Source of the DNA: Alphaproteobacteria bacterium
GTDB lineage: Bacteria; Pseudomonadota; Alphaproteobacteria; Thalassobaculales; Thalassobaculaceae
NCBI GenBank assembly: GCA_022822665.1
Contig: JAJEAR010000058.1
Coordinates: forward strand, 29,860 to 93,859
Direction: 5' to 3'
DNA length: 64,000 bases
Shown here: piece by piece, positions 36,589 through 45,858 of the stretch
Position numbering within the stretch: position 1 is the first letter of the stretch
Layout: each line of letters opens with the position of its first letter
The notes under the pieces: generated by a model
Seen by the model: only the letters and a program-made list of their open reading frames with translations
Databases searched by the model: none
Told to the model about the DNA's origin: nothing
Made by a program: the position numbers and the translations under genes

Positions 36589-37668
36589 CTACAGCAGCGG
36601 CACGATGTCCTTTTCGAAGCGCTTGTTCCAGTTGTCGAGCTCGTTGCCGAGCTGATCCCAGTCCGGCACCACGGCGAAGGTGCCGACCTCGTCTGCCGCA
36701 AACCGGAGATGCTCGATGTCGTGCGAGGCCTTCGAGTTGGTCGGAACCTCGCCCACCTCCCTGAAGTAACGTTCGCTGTTCTCGGCACTGATGGTGTGGT
36801 TTGCGAAGTCGAAGGCGAGTTCCTTGTTCTTCGAACTGCTCAGCACCACCCAGCCGGAGACGAACATGAAGGTCTTGAGCGACGGATCGGTTTTGGTGAG
36901 ATGCCGCAACGTCGCGCCCTTCACCCCGCTGAGCGTCCCCTGGTCGACGAAGGTGATCGACGTCTCGCCGGTCTCCAGGGAGGTGATGACGTCCGAGGTG
37001 TTCGCCGACACGCGGCCGATGTTGCCGGACTTCGCGATCTCGGTCAGGAACTCCCAGCCCGGCTCCATGTTGAACTCGTCGCCCCCTCGAGCCTTCGCGA
37101 GCGCGACGACCTGCAGGTTGGTGTTCAGCGTGGGGTTCGGCCAGAGGATCTGGCCCTCGAGCTTCGGATCGAGCAGATCGTCGATGTGGTTGATCTCGAT
37201 CGGGCAGTTTTCCGGCACATATGTGAAGAAGACGCCGCTGGTGCCGCGAGGAATGGACTTCCAGTTGCCGTCCGCGTCCTTGGTGATGAAGCCTTCGGGC
37301 GTGTCGGCGAGATTGGGGCAGTTGTCCAGGGTGACCGTCTCCGCCCAGCCTTCCTTGACCATCGACACGAACACCGGGCTCCAGACATCCACCAGATCGT
37401 AGGGCGGATTGGGCCAGGCGGCCTTGATCTTCGGCAGGATCGATGCCGCGCCGCCGGAGTGCAGGGTCCAGTTGATTGCCGACTTGCCCCACTCCTCGGC
37501 GATCCCCTTGGTGCTGTCGATCCACGGGGGTCCCCAGTCCACAACCGAGAGCGGGTCGGCGGCCCACGCGCGGTGCCCGAGCGACGCGGTCGCACCCGCT
37601 GTTGCCAAAGCAACGCCACCAGCACTCGTGGCCTTCATGAAATCCCGGCGGGTCAATTTCCGAACCAT
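36589..37668 (-). CDS. extracellular solute-binding protein, PotD/opine-type, Tat-exported
   Basis: The N-terminus KLTRRDFMKATSAGG is a twin-arginine signal, followed by a hydrophobic stretch and an AWA cleavage site near residue 36. The mature domain is a type II periplasmic binding fold (VVDWGPPW, NPPYDLVDVWSPVF, ENCPIEINHIDDLLDPKLEG). At 359 residues it matches SBP_bac_6/8 family proteins of spermidine-putrescine or opine importers. The real ligand is not evident. It is first of the four-gene ABC operon and has an AGGA ribosome-binding site. Confidence 0.9.
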   Translation of the reverse strand: MVRKLTRRDFMKATSAGGVALATAGATASLGHRAWAADPLSVVDWGPPWIDSTKGIAEEWGKSAINWTLHSGGAASILPKIKAAWPNPPYDLVDVWSPVFVSMVKEGWAETVTLDNCPNLADTPEGFITKDADGNWKSIPRGTSGVFFTYVPENCPIEINHIDDLLDPKLEGQILWPNPTLNTNLQVVALAKARGGDEFNMEPGWEFLTEIAKSGNIGRVSANTSDVITSLETGETSITFVDQGTLSGVKGATLRHLTKTDPSLKTFMFVSGWVVLSSSKNKELAFDFANHTISAENSERYFREVGEVPTNSKASHDIEHLRFAADEVGTFAVVPDWDQLGNELDNWNKRFEKDIVPLL

Positions 37669-38612
37669 TCGTTCATCCTTTCAGAACTGACTATCAAGGA
37701 AATGGATTCCCTGACCAAAAACGCGGATTCCGACGCAAATTTCCAAAGAGGAATTTCAACGTCAACCAGCAGATAATTGTGGCTTTAACATACCGGTCCC
37801 CGATATGCAAATTTGGATACTAGGAGTGCACTTCGAATACCATGGGAAATACCTTGAACAGGGACAAAAATAAAGCCGAACAGGGTGCGAATTTCAGGCA
37901 TTGCCACGCCCATGTTCCCCGTTTGATCGGGCTTCGCGCAACGGTCCCGGGCAGCGTTGACGCCGGGAGATCAGGATTGGTGGCCATGTGCGCCATGTCC
38001 GTCCCTGTTTTCAGGCCGGACGGTTCCTGGCCGTGCTCGCCGGGCCTTCAGGGCATCCGTCCCGGCCGGTTGTCCGGCAGGACCTTCCCGCGCGCCGTAC
38101 CTCGTGCGTCTGGTGACGAACACCCTGACCACTGTGTCCTGGCCCCGGCAATCGGTCCGCGGCTGAGTTGAACCGCGGTGAAGCTATCGGAGCCCTGACC
38201 CGGCCCTGCCACGCCGCCGCCGGGCAGCCCCAACACATCCATCAGCTGCCGGAGACGTTGCCCATGCATCCACCCTTCGCCACATCACAAGCAAAGCGGG
38301 AAAATCCTGCGAACAAGGGTCTCGCGCCGGTCGACCCGGCGGAAGTGGAGACGGTCCTGCGCCCCTGGTCCGTGCCGTGAACGAGCGCCGGGCATTCAGC
38401 AGGATATCTGCAATTCGAATTCTGCCCGACGCCGGTTCAACATCGAAAACACACCGCATAGCGCAAGACCGACTCGACACACGGAGCGTGGGGAAAGTCC
38501 TGACCTGCCCATGCATAGGCCGGTGGCGGAGACGCTTGGTGCCAACAACCGCACCATCGAGGCTGACGAGGCGCTGATGCGCGCAGCAGACAGCGGCTCC
38601 CGGCAAGCCCCG
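37669..38612. other. 944-bp gene-poor region
   Basis: No ORF here resembles a protein family. The first 200 bp are AT-rich, unlike the neighbours, and should contain the promoter of the minus-strand ABC operon. An imperfect palindrome, AAATTTCC-aaaga-GGAATTT (37737-37756), could be an operator. From about 37900 to 38612 the base composition and codon pattern look non-coding or heavily decayed. It borders the HepT/MntA pair, a common insertion neighbourhood. Confidence 0.5.
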
Positions 38613-39026
38613 TCACCGATCGAAGGACGAGGGCTCCGTCGGCTGCCCTTCATCATCATCCTTCACGGTCGCTTCCGCAGGGGCACTCTCGATCCTGGAC
38701 AGCCGGTCCCGGACTTTCCGGCGCAGCTCCGGAAGGTCGCGGGCCGCCGTATCCCACACGGTCACATAGTCGATGCGATGGTAACCGTGAGCCAGATGGT
38801 TGCGAAGCCCGATGGCTCGCTTCCGTTCGGGAATCCGGGCCAGTTCGGGAGCTTCCCGATCCAGGCGAACAAGCGCCTCGCCGAGAACCATGAACCGGTA
38901 GGCAACCGCATCCTGCCTCATGCGGTCGGCAAGAAACGTCACCCTGTCCAGGCCCGTGATACACGCCTCGATCCCCGAGGCGGTGTCTTCCAGATCCCAC
39001 AGAAGGGCCTGGGCCTTACGCTGCAA
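38613..39026 (-). CDS. HepT-like RNase toxin (DUF86 family)
   Basis: A 137-residue helical HEPN protein. The catalytic motif Rx4HxY is present as RNHLAHGY. In this two-gene system HepT is the RNase toxin, and the partner MntA neutralises it by adding AMP to the Tyr of this motif. It overlaps the mntA gene by 11 bp. The charged C-terminal tail (after about residue 112) is less conserved. Confidence 0.85.
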   Translation of the reverse strand: MQRKAQALLWDLEDTASGIEACITGLDRVTFLADRMRQDAVAYRFMVLGEALVRLDREAPELARIPERKRAIGLRNHLAHGYHRIDYVTVWDTAARDLPELRRKVRDRLSRIESAPAEATVKDDDEGQPTEPSSFDR

Positions 39027-39327
39027 AGACTGTTTCGCGATCGCGCTCGATCGATGCCAGGACGTACGGGTTACGAATTGCCCCCTCCTGGCTCAGTTCG
39101 ACCGTGCGTCCCAGCGCCTCGGCTAGATCGGACTGGAGACTGAAAAAGCGCTCCGCAACGCCCGGCAGGAGCGGCGGCTCGAACTCGACGAGGAAGTCGG
39201 CATCGCTGGTCTCCGGATCGAAATCCGTCCCCCGGGCCGCCGAACCGATCAGGTCGAGACGCTGCACACGATGGCGTAGACAGATCTGCGCGATCTCGTC
39301 GATCCTGTCCGCAATCTCGTCGTGCAT
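39016..39327 (-). CDS. MntA-like nucleotidyltransferase antitoxin
   Basis: A minimal nucleotidyltransferase of 103 residues with the GSAARGTDFDPETSDADF motif, containing the GS...DxD metal site, followed by LVEF. It AMPylates the HepT toxin. The ATG at 39327 gives the family length. The antitoxin gene precedes and overlaps the toxin gene, the common order in MntA/HepT modules. Confidence 0.87.
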   Translation of the reverse strand: MHDEIADRIDEIAQICLRHRVQRLDLIGSAARGTDFDPETSDADFLVEFEPPLLPGVAERFFSLQSDLAEALGRTVELSQEGAIRNPYVLASIERDRETVFAA

Positions 39328-39503
39328 GGTCTTTACCTTCCCCGTTTCCGAACAGTCTTGCGGATGCGGTGCCACCCACTTGCCTTACTATAGTCATTCC
39401 ATCGATCTCGTGTTCCACCGACACCGCAGGAACATCCCATGCTCCGGGTTCGGTTGAGTTGCAATTGACATCGGGCATTTCCGTGTTGCGAGCGTCCGTC
39501 CGG

Positions 39504-39533
39504 TTGCACGCCACCGCCCGGCTCTGGTAGCGT
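39504..39533 (+). promoter_or_regulatory. predicted promoter of the SRP RNA gene
   Basis: -35 TTGCAC (39504-39509) and -10 TAGCGT (39528-39533) are 18 bp apart and end 6 bp before the first base of the RNA. The same TTGCAC/TAGnnT pattern precedes the small-RNA candidate at 55.4 kb. Confidence 0.5.
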
Positions 39534-39539
39534 GCGGAC

Positions 39540-39634
39540 GGAAGGCTGGAATGGACAGGCTCCTCGCCAACCCGGTCAGATCCGGAAGGAAGCAGCCGTA
39601 ACGAGTTCCGGCCTGGGTCATGACCCAGCCTTCC
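39540..39634 (+). ncRNA. ffs: signal recognition particle RNA (4.5S type)
   Basis: The conserved SRP RNA core is present: GGTCAGATCCGGAAGGAAGC followed by AGCC, i.e. the asymmetric loop and GGAA tetraloop bound by Ffh. Outer ends GGAAGGCTGG (39540-39549) and CCAGCCTTCC (39625-39634) pair perfectly, which defines a 95-nt hairpin. The RNA works with Ffh and FtsY in co-translational membrane targeting. Its location directly before dnaX is typical of alphaproteobacteria. Confidence 0.95.
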
Positions 39635-39656
39635 ATGTTGTTTCCGGGGCCGGGCC

Positions 39657-41414
39657 ATGAATGACAGCGCGGGGTCGACTGCGGAATACCGCGTGCTCGC
39701 GCGAACCTACCGCCCGCAGACACTGGACGACCTGATCGGCCAGGACGCCCTGGTCCGGACACTGCGCAACGCACTCGAACAGGGTCGGGTGGCGCATGCC
39801 TTCGTGCTGACCGGTGTCAGGGGCGTCGGCAAGACCACGACCGCACGCATTATCGCCAAGGGACTCAACTGCCTCGGCCCGGACGGAAACGGCGGTCCGA
39901 CCGTCAACCCGTGCGGCGTCTGCGCCAACTGCCGGGCGATCACCGAGGATCGGCATGTCGACGTGCTGGAAATGGACGCTGCCAGCCGCACCGGTGTCGA
40001 TGACATCCGCGACATCATCGAGGGCGTGCAGTACCGGCCGGTCTCGGCACGCTACAAGATCTACATCATCGACGAAGTGCACATGCTCTCGCGCAACGCG
40101 TTCAACGCCTTGCTGAAGACGCTGGAAGAGCCTCCGGAACACGTGAAGTTCGTCTTCGCCACCACCGAGATTCGCAAGGTGCCGATCACGGTGCTGTCGC
40201 GCTGCCAGCGGTTCGACCTGCGCCGGATCGATGTTGCGGACCTGTCCGGACTGTTCGAGCGGATCTGCGGCCTGGAATCGGTCGAGGCCGAGCCGGAGGC
40301 CCTGCGGCTGATCGCGACCGCCGCCGACGGCTCGGCCCGCGACGGCCTCTCGCTGCTTGACCAGGCCATGGCGCTCGCCCGCGGACCCGTCACCGCCGAC
40401 CTGGTACAGGACATGCTCGGCCTTGCCGACCGTGCCGAGATCTTCACCCTGTTCTCGGGCCTGATGGGCGGCCGGATCACGGAGGTCCTGGCGCAGGTCC
40501 GCGCCATGCACAACCGGGGCACCGACCCGCTTGTCATCACCCAGGACCTGCTCGACGCCATTCACCTGGTCACCCGTTTCAAGGTGACCCCTGCGGAGGC
40601 TGCGCTCGAGGCATCCCAGGTCGAACGGGAGCACTGCGAACCGCTCGCGAACGGCCTTGCCATGCCGCATCTCGGCCGTGCCTGGCAGATGATGCTGAAG
40701 GGCGTCGAGGAGATCCAGAGCGCGCCCGTCCCCCTCGCCGCCCTGGAAATGCTGCTGATCCGGCTGGTCCATCTCGCAGACACACCGCCGGGGACCGCGC
40801 CACGCCGGGGTGACAGTCGGACTTCCACCGGCGCGGCATCACCCGCCCCCCGGGCACGCCCGGCCGAAACCGGGTCCGCCGACGAGCCCGTCGATGCCGG
40901 GACGGCAGCCGCTCCCCGGGACCGCCAGGCCCAGTCCGGGCCTGCAGACGGGCCCGTCGAAGCCGACGCGGCCTACGCCGACAGGGAACCCGAAACCCCG
41001 GCCGGCGCCGACGGTCCGGTGGAAGAACCGGGGTTGCCGGAGAGCCTGGACGAGATCGTGGCCCTGTTCGAGCGGAACAGGGAGGCGGTCATCGTCGCCC
41101 GGCTGCGGCGGCATGCCCGACCGGTCCGTGTCGAACCGGGCACGGTCGAACTCGCCGCGAGCACCGGTCTTGATTCAGATCTTGCCGCCCAGATGATGCG
41201 CCATCTCGCGAACTGGACAGGCCGTTCCTGGTCGGTCATCTTGAAGGCGGACGCACAGGGTGGTCCAACGATTGTCGAGCGGGAACGGGACGAGGCCAGG
41301 GCAAGGATCGAGGCCGTCACCGCCGACCCGACCGTAGCCGCCGTGCTGCGCGAGTTTCCTGGCGCCACGGTGCGCGAGGTACGGGACCGGAGGACCGGCG
41401 AGACCGCCAGGTGA
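39657..41414 (+). CDS. dnaX: DNA polymerase III subunits gamma and tau
   Basis: DnaX is the clamp-loader ATPase. Features: RTYRPQTLDDLIGQD, Walker A GVRGVGKTTTAR, the zinc module with Cys in CGVCANC, DExx box IIDEVHMLS, sensor 1 FATTEIRKVP and SRC box SRCQRFDLRR. A Pro/Ala/Asp-rich linker (about residues 375-455) with a degenerate repeated GxADxPVxA motif leads to the tau C-terminal domain. It has 585 residues. I see no A-rich slippery site like that in E. coli, so a separate gamma product is not predicted. It is followed by ybaB and recR. Confidence 0.97.
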   Translation: MNDSAGSTAEYRVLARTYRPQTLDDLIGQDALVRTLRNALEQGRVAHAFVLTGVRGVGKTTTARIIAKGLNCLGPDGNGGPTVNPCGVCANCRAITEDRHVDVLEMDAASRTGVDDIRDIIEGVQYRPVSARYKIYIIDEVHMLSRNAFNALLKTLEEPPEHVKFVFATTEIRKVPITVLSRCQRFDLRRIDVADLSGLFERICGLESVEAEPEALRLIATAADGSARDGLSLLDQAMALARGPVTADLVQDMLGLADRAEIFTLFSGLMGGRITEVLAQVRAMHNRGTDPLVITQDLLDAIHLVTRFKVTPAEAALEASQVEREHCEPLANGLAMPHLGRAWQMMLKGVEEIQSAPVPLAALEMLLIRLVHLADTPPGTAPRRGDSRTSTGAASPAPRARPAETGSADEPVDAGTAAAPRDRQAQSGPADGPVEADAAYADREPETPAGADGPVEEPGLPESLDEIVALFERNREAVIVARLRRHARPVRVEPGTVELAASTGLDSDLAAQMMRHLANWTGRSWSVILKADAQGGPTIVERERDEARARIEAVTADPTVAAVLREFPGATVREVRDRRTGETAR

Positions 41415-41442
41415 CCCGGCAGACAGGCTGGAGCCACAAGAG

Positions 41443-41754
41443 ATGAAGAACCTCGGCAGCATGCTGCGCCAGTTCCAGGACATGCAGGAAAGCATGGAGT
41501 CCGCGCGCAAGGCCATGGCCGCCGTCGAGGTCGAGGGCACGAGCGGAGGCGGCATGGTGACCGTCAGGCTGAACGGCCAGTCCGAAATGCTCTCGCTCGA
41601 CATCGACCCCTCGATCGTTGATCCCGGCGAGGTGGACGTGCTGGAGGACCTTGTGCGGGCCGCGCACGCGGACGCCCGCGCCAAGGTCGAACAGGAACTC
41701 GCCTCCAGGATCGGCTCGCTGCTGCCGCCCGGTCTGTCGCCCTTCGGGAACTGA
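41443..41754 (+). CDS. YbaB/EbfC family nucleoid-associated protein
   Basis: A 103-residue dimeric DNA-binding protein with MLRQFQDMQESMESARKAM, VEVEGTSGGGMVTVRLNGQ and the EDLVRAAHADARAKVEQELA helix. Its place between dnaX and recR is conserved across bacteria. It binds DNA with little sequence preference and is linked to nucleoid organisation or repair. Confidence 0.95.
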   Translation: MKNLGSMLRQFQDMQESMESARKAMAAVEVEGTSGGGMVTVRLNGQSEMLSLDIDPSIVDPGEVDVLEDLVRAAHADARAKVEQELASRIGSLLPPGLSPFGN

Positions 41755-41760
41755 CGCCGC

Positions 41761-42366
41761 ATGGGCAGAGGCGAGGCGCCGGTCGAGATCACGGAGATCG
41801 TCCGCCTGCTCGGACGGCTGCCGGGTTTCGGGCGCCGGTCGGCGCGCCGCGCGATCCTGCACCTGCTGAAGCACCGCGACGGCCTGATGCGGCCGCTGGG
41901 CCAGGCCCTGCTCGACGCCGCCGACCAGGTGTCGACCTGCAGCCGCTGCGGCAACCTGGACACCGAGGATCCGTGCGGCATCTGCCGGGATCCGGAGCGG
42001 GACCAGCGCCAGATCTGCGTGGTGAAGGAAGTCGCGGACCTGTGGGCACTGGAGCGCAGTGCGACCTATCGCGGCCTCTACCACGTGACCGGGGGCCTCC
42101 TTTCGGCGCTGGACGGCATCGGACCGGATGACCTGAACATTCCGATGCTGTGCCGGCGGGCGGAGCAACCCGAGGTCGAGGAGGTGATCCTGGCCATGGA
42201 CGCGACCGTCGACGGCCAGATCACCGCCCACTACCTGGTCGAGAGCCTGGCCGGCTGCGGCGTCACGGTCACCCGGCTGGCCCGCGGTGTGCCGGTCGGA
42301 GGCGAGCTCGAGTATCTTGACGATGGCACGCTGTCACAGGCGCTCGAGGCACGCAGGACGATGTGA
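41761..42366 (+). CDS. recR: recombination protein RecR
   Basis: RecR works with RecO and RecF to load RecA at gaps. The helix-hairpin-helix LLGRLPGFGRRSARRAILHLL, the zinc finger CSRCGNLDTEDPCGIC and the Toprim-like domain (VVKEVADLWALE, AMDATVDGQITAHYL, ARGVPVGGELEYLDDGTL) are complete in 201 residues. It lies 6 bp after ybaB. Confidence 0.97.
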   Translation: MGRGEAPVEITEIVRLLGRLPGFGRRSARRAILHLLKHRDGLMRPLGQALLDAADQVSTCSRCGNLDTEDPCGICRDPERDQRQICVVKEVADLWALERSATYRGLYHVTGGLLSALDGIGPDDLNIPMLCRRAEQPEVEEVILAMDATVDGQITAHYLVESLAGCGVTVTRLARGVPVGGELEYLDDGTLSQALEARRTM

Positions 42367-42378
42367 GAGACTGAAACC

Positions 42379-43041
42379 TCAGGAGAGCGGCTCGCCGTCA
42401 AACCGCTCCATGGTCGCGATCTCGGCTACCGAGCGGCGCCGCAGGCGCGTGAGCTGACGCACCGGCCTGCCGAGCGGCACCACGGCGGCAACCGCGTAGT
42501 GCGCCGGGACCCCCAGCAACTCCTGCACCCGCGGCTCCTCGGCCGAGGTCAGCGTGGTGATGGTCCCGCCGAGCCCGGCCTCGCGGGCCGCCAGCAGGGT
42601 GTTCCAGACGAACGGGTAGATCGATGCGCCGGAGATGACACCGACGCGCGGGAGGTTCTTGTCCATGGAGGCAACGACCCGCAGGTCGACCAGGAACACC
42701 AGCAGAACCGGGGCGGTGCGGAAGGTCCGCACCAGCTGTGCCGGCGGTTCGGTTGCGGCGATGGTCTCGTCGGACACCGCGGTCGGGATCACCGTGTTCC
42801 ACGGGTTCTCGCCCGCGGCCACTTGCGCCCCGTAGCGTTTCGCTGCTGGCTCCGCCAGTTCGGACAACCGGCTCTTGGTCGCCGGATCGCGTACCACCAC
42901 CACCCGGTTGCCCTGCCGGTTGCCGCCACTCGGCGCAAACCGGGCGAGTTCCAGGATATCGTGGATCTGCCGGTCGGACACCGCCTCGTCGGTGTATTCC
43001 CGGCAGGCGAAGGTGGTCCGCATCACTTCGGACAATTCCAT
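42379..43041 (-). CDS. nitroreductase family protein
   Basis: An FMN-dependent NAD(P)H oxidoreductase fold of 220 residues. FACREYTDEAVSDRQIHDIL and ARFAPSGGNRQGNRVVVV hold the FMN-phosphate contacts, and GLGGTITTLTSAEEPRVQEL lies near the second half-site. It is convergent with recR and probably shares a transcript with the GST gene 33 bp upstream. Substrate unknown; members reduce nitroaromatics, quinones or enones. Confidence 0.9.
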   Translation of the reverse strand: MELSEVMRTTFACREYTDEAVSDRQIHDILELARFAPSGGNRQGNRVVVVRDPATKSRLSELAEPAAKRYGAQVAAGENPWNTVIPTAVSDETIAATEPPAQLVRTFRTAPVLLVFLVDLRVVASMDKNLPRVGVISGASIYPFVWNTLLAAREAGLGGTITTLTSAEEPRVQELLGVPAHYAVAAVVPLGRPVRQLTRLRRRSVAEIATMERFDGEPLS

Positions 43042-43074
43042 CGCGTCCTCCGCTGTGACAGTTGCCGTCGTAAC

Positions 43075-43689
43075 CTACCCGGCCGGCGGGACCGTCGCCC
43101 GCATCGAGGGACGGTCGGAGAATCCGGCGTACCAGTCCGCCAGCGCCGGGCGAGCGGAACGCCAGTCGCGGCCGGCATACCGGAAGTCCAGGTATCCGCA
43201 GGCGCAGGCCATGCTGATTGTCGCCAGGTCAACCGTGGCGCCGGATCGCTGCACCGACGCCTCGAACACGTCCATGACCCGGTCCACCTTGGCCATCTGG
43301 CCGTCGCTCCATTCCGGCCAGCGAAGCTGGGCCGGGCGCATCATGATCTCGTAGCGGTTGAGCACGGCGGCATCCATCAGCCCGTCGGCGATCGCCTGCA
43401 TCCGCAGCACCTCCCAGCGCTCCGGTCCCGAAGCCGGCACCATCCGCGGGCCGTCATGGGTCGTGTCCAGGTACTCGCAGATCAGCGGGGAGTTGGCGAA
43501 GGTGGTGCCGTCCTCAAGCATCAGGGCCGGAATCTTGCCGACCGGGTTGGCCCGCGCCAGCTCGGGGTTGGCGGCAAGCGGAGTGGTCTCGCCAGGGACC
43601 AGCTCGACCCGGTCCAGCTGGCCTGTCTCGTGGATCAGCACCATCACCTTGCGCACGAAGGGTGATGCCTGGGCATGGAAAAGTTTCAT
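43075..43689 (-). CDS. glutathione S-transferase family protein
   Basis: A thioredoxin-fold N-terminal domain (FHAQASPFVRKVMVLIHETG, NPVGKIPALMLEDG, FANSPLICEYLD) with a helical C-terminal domain, 204 residues. The SPFVRKV start, with Ser as candidate catalytic residue, resembles the YibF-type bacterial GSTs. It lies between nitroreductase and glyoxalase II, suggesting a small electrophile-detoxification group. Confidence 0.9.
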   Translation of the reverse strand: MKLFHAQASPFVRKVMVLIHETGQLDRVELVPGETTPLAANPELARANPVGKIPALMLEDGTTFANSPLICEYLDTTHDGPRMVPASGPERWEVLRMQAIADGLMDAAVLNRYEIMMRPAQLRWPEWSDGQMAKVDRVMDVFEASVQRSGATVDLATISMACACGYLDFRYAGRDWRSARPALADWYAGFSDRPSMRATVPPAG

Positions 43690-43731
43690 CTCGCGACCTC
43701 GCATCGACTGGAATGGGCCCGCCAGGCGGGA

Positions 43732-44502
43732 TCAGAACCGATCCTTGCGACCACGGATCTCGGCAAACACCGCCACCGGGTCGGCACCCGCCATCCCGAC
43801 CGCGGCCGCAAGCCCCGGATGATCGGCGCGCAGGAACGGATTGGTATCGAGCTCGTCGGCAAGCACTGCCGGAATGGTCGGCGTGCCCCGCGCGCGCATC
43901 TCCTCGAACTCGCGGGTGCGTGCCTGCAGGCGCACGTTGTCCGGGTCGACGCTCAGCGCAAACCGGGCGTTCGAAACGGTGTATTCGTGGCCGCAGTAGA
44001 TCCGCGCCGTCGAGGCGAGACCGCGCAGCTTCAGCAGCGACGACCACATCTGCTCCATCGTGCCCTCGAACACGCGGCCGCAGCCGAGCGCAAACAGCGT
44101 GTCGCCGCAGAACAGGGCGTCGGAATCGGCAAACCAGAAGGCGATGTGCCCGGAGGTGTGGCCCGGGGTCTCGAACACCGCACCGGTGTGGCCCGCGAAG
44201 TCCACGACATCACCCTCGGCGACTGTGATGTCCATCCCGGGGATCCGTGCCGTCTCCGCCTTCGGCCCGATCAGCACGGCCCCGTGGCGCTCGATGAGTT
44301 CCCGGTTGCCACCGATGTGGTCGCCGTGGTGATGGGTATTCAGGATGTGGGTCAGGTTCCAGCGCCGCGCATCGAGCGCGGCCTGCACCGGGGCAGCCTC
44401 GGCCGGATCCACGACCGCCGTTGCACCGGATGCATGATCGTGCACGAGATAGACGTAGTTGTCGGACAGGGCCGGCACCAGCACGATCTCGAACGGGGCC
44501 AT
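43732..44502 (-). CDS. gloB: hydroxyacylglutathione hydrolase (glyoxalase II)
   Basis: A metallo-beta-lactamase fold enzyme hydrolysing S-lactoylglutathione to lactate and glutathione. The binuclear metal motif THHHGDHIGG, the glyoxalase II-specific PGHTSGHIAFW and FCGDTLFALGCGRVFEGT, and CGHEYT are present, with the C-terminal glutathione-binding domain (ELDTNPFLR). The ATG at 44502 yields 256 residues, the usual length. It is grouped with GST and nitroreductase. Confidence 0.95.
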   Translation of the reverse strand: MAPFEIVLVPALSDNYVYLVHDHASGATAVVDPAEAAPVQAALDARRWNLTHILNTHHHGDHIGGNRELIERHGAVLIGPKAETARIPGMDITVAEGDVVDFAGHTGAVFETPGHTSGHIAFWFADSDALFCGDTLFALGCGRVFEGTMEQMWSSLLKLRGLASTARIYCGHEYTVSNARFALSVDPDNVRLQARTREFEEMRARGTPTIPAVLADELDTNPFLRADHPGLAAAVGMAGADPVAVFAEIRGRKDRF

Positions 44503-44600
44503 GGATTGTCTCCGCCAGCATGTGGGATGAATTGCCGCGGAACCTACCACCAGCCAACATCCGGCGCAAAGTCCGTGAACCGGGTCCGAGGGAGGACAGG

Positions 44601-45701
44601 ATGAAGATTGTCGGCGTGGAAGCGATCGAACTCGAAATGCCGTTCAGCCGCGGCGTGTCATCGGAACGCGAGGTCGGTTTCCTGAACTGGGGAATGCTCG
44701 ACTTCTGCCTGGTGCGGGTCGAAACCGATACCGGGCTCGTCGGGTGGGGCGACGCCTTCGCCTTCCAGTGCAGGAAACCGGTCGCCGAAGCAGTCCGGCA
44801 CATGGTCGCCCCGCGCGTCCTCGGCCGGGACGCCCGTGACGTGGCCGGGATCAGCCATGACCTGCAGCAGTCACTGCACCTGTTCGGACGCTACGGGATC
44901 ACCATGTTCGCGATCTCGGGCCTCGACATCGCGCTGTGGGACCTCGCGGCGAAGAGCGCCGGACAACCGCTGCACCGGCTGCTGGGCGCTGACGGCAGTC
45001 GTCGGGTTCCCGCGTATTCGAGCCTGTTCCGCTACGAGGATCCGGAGCTGGTCGCGGACCGGGTGACCCGTTCGATCGAGCTCGGTTACCGGTCCGTCAA
45101 GCTGCACGAGACCCGCTGCGCCGAGGTCGCGGCCGCGCGCGAGGCGGCGGGACCGGGGGTACCGTTGATGCTCGATGTGAACTGTCCGTGGACTCCGGCC
45201 GAGGCGGCGCGGATGGCGGCGGAACTCGCCGGGTACGACCTGCTCTGGCTGGAAGAGCCGATCAATCCTCCCGAGGACTTCCCGGCTCTCGCGCGGTTGC
45301 ACGGTTCCTGCGGCATCGCGATCGCGGCCGGGGAGAACGCCTGCACCGCGTTCGAGTTCCGCGCCATGCTGGAACACCGGGCAGTGGACTACGCCCAGCC
45401 GAGCGTGACCAAGGTCGGCGGGATTACCGAGTTTCGCAAGGTTGCCACCCTGTGCGAAACCCGGGCAACCCAGATCATGCCGCATTCCCCGTATTTCGGG
45501 CCGGGCTTCCTTGCGACCCTGCACCTGGCCCAGGCGCTCCCCTCGCCGGGGATGATCGAGCGGATCTTCCTTGAGCCGGAAGCATCGCTCTACCCCGAGG
45601 GAATGCACGACCCCGTAGACGGGACGTTCGGCGTTCCCGGCGAGGCGGGGCTCGGACCGGACCCCGACCCTGACGTCATCACCGAGTACCGGGTCGGCTG
45701 A
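44601..45701 (+). CDS. mandelate racemase/muconate lactonizing enzyme family protein
   Basis: An enolase-superfamily enzyme of 366 residues with a capping domain and a beta/alpha barrel. Metal ligands are Asp in MLDVNCPW, Glu in WLEEPINP and Glu in AAGENACT; base candidates are Lys in SVKLHET and His in MPHSPYFGPGF. It is likely a sugar-acid dehydratase or racemase, but the sequence does not fix the substrate. It has a strong GGGAGGA ribosome-binding site. It sits between gloB and the methyltransferase gene, which are usually immediate neighbours in related genomes. Confidence 0.87.
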   Translation: MKIVGVEAIELEMPFSRGVSSEREVGFLNWGMLDFCLVRVETDTGLVGWGDAFAFQCRKPVAEAVRHMVAPRVLGRDARDVAGISHDLQQSLHLFGRYGITMFAISGLDIALWDLAAKSAGQPLHRLLGADGSRRVPAYSSLFRYEDPELVADRVTRSIELGYRSVKLHETRCAEVAAAREAAGPGVPLMLDVNCPWTPAEAARMAAELAGYDLLWLEEPINPPEDFPALARLHGSCGIAIAAGENACTAFEFRAMLEHRAVDYAQPSVTKVGGITEFRKVATLCETRATQIMPHSPYFGPGFLATLHLAQALPSPGMIERIFLEPEASLYPEGMHDPVDGTFGVPGEAGLGPDPDPDVITEYRVG

Positions 45702-45858
45702 CGCCCCGACCCGCCCCTTGACTTGCCCGAGAACCGCGAACCACAGTGCACCGTGCGACCGAAACAGGGTGCGGTCCGCGCAGTGACCTGTCGGGCACGG
45801 GCGCGCTCCCGACGATGCAAACAGGACGGGATCCGCCCCCGGCGGCTGCTCCGGCGCC

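Noticed and set aside
39465..39493. TTGACA at 39465 as the promoter of ffs
   Set aside because: The sequence 17 bp downstream (GCGAGC) is no -10, and it would give a long 5' extension; TTGCAC/TAGCGT closer to the RNA fits better.
39657..41414. Programmed -1 frameshift producing a gamma subunit from dnaX
   Set aside because: No A-rich slippery heptamer was seen at the domain border; the linker is GC-rich.
45718..45746. Promoter TTGACT upstream of the methyltransferase gene
   Set aside because: No -10-like hexamer at suitable spacing.
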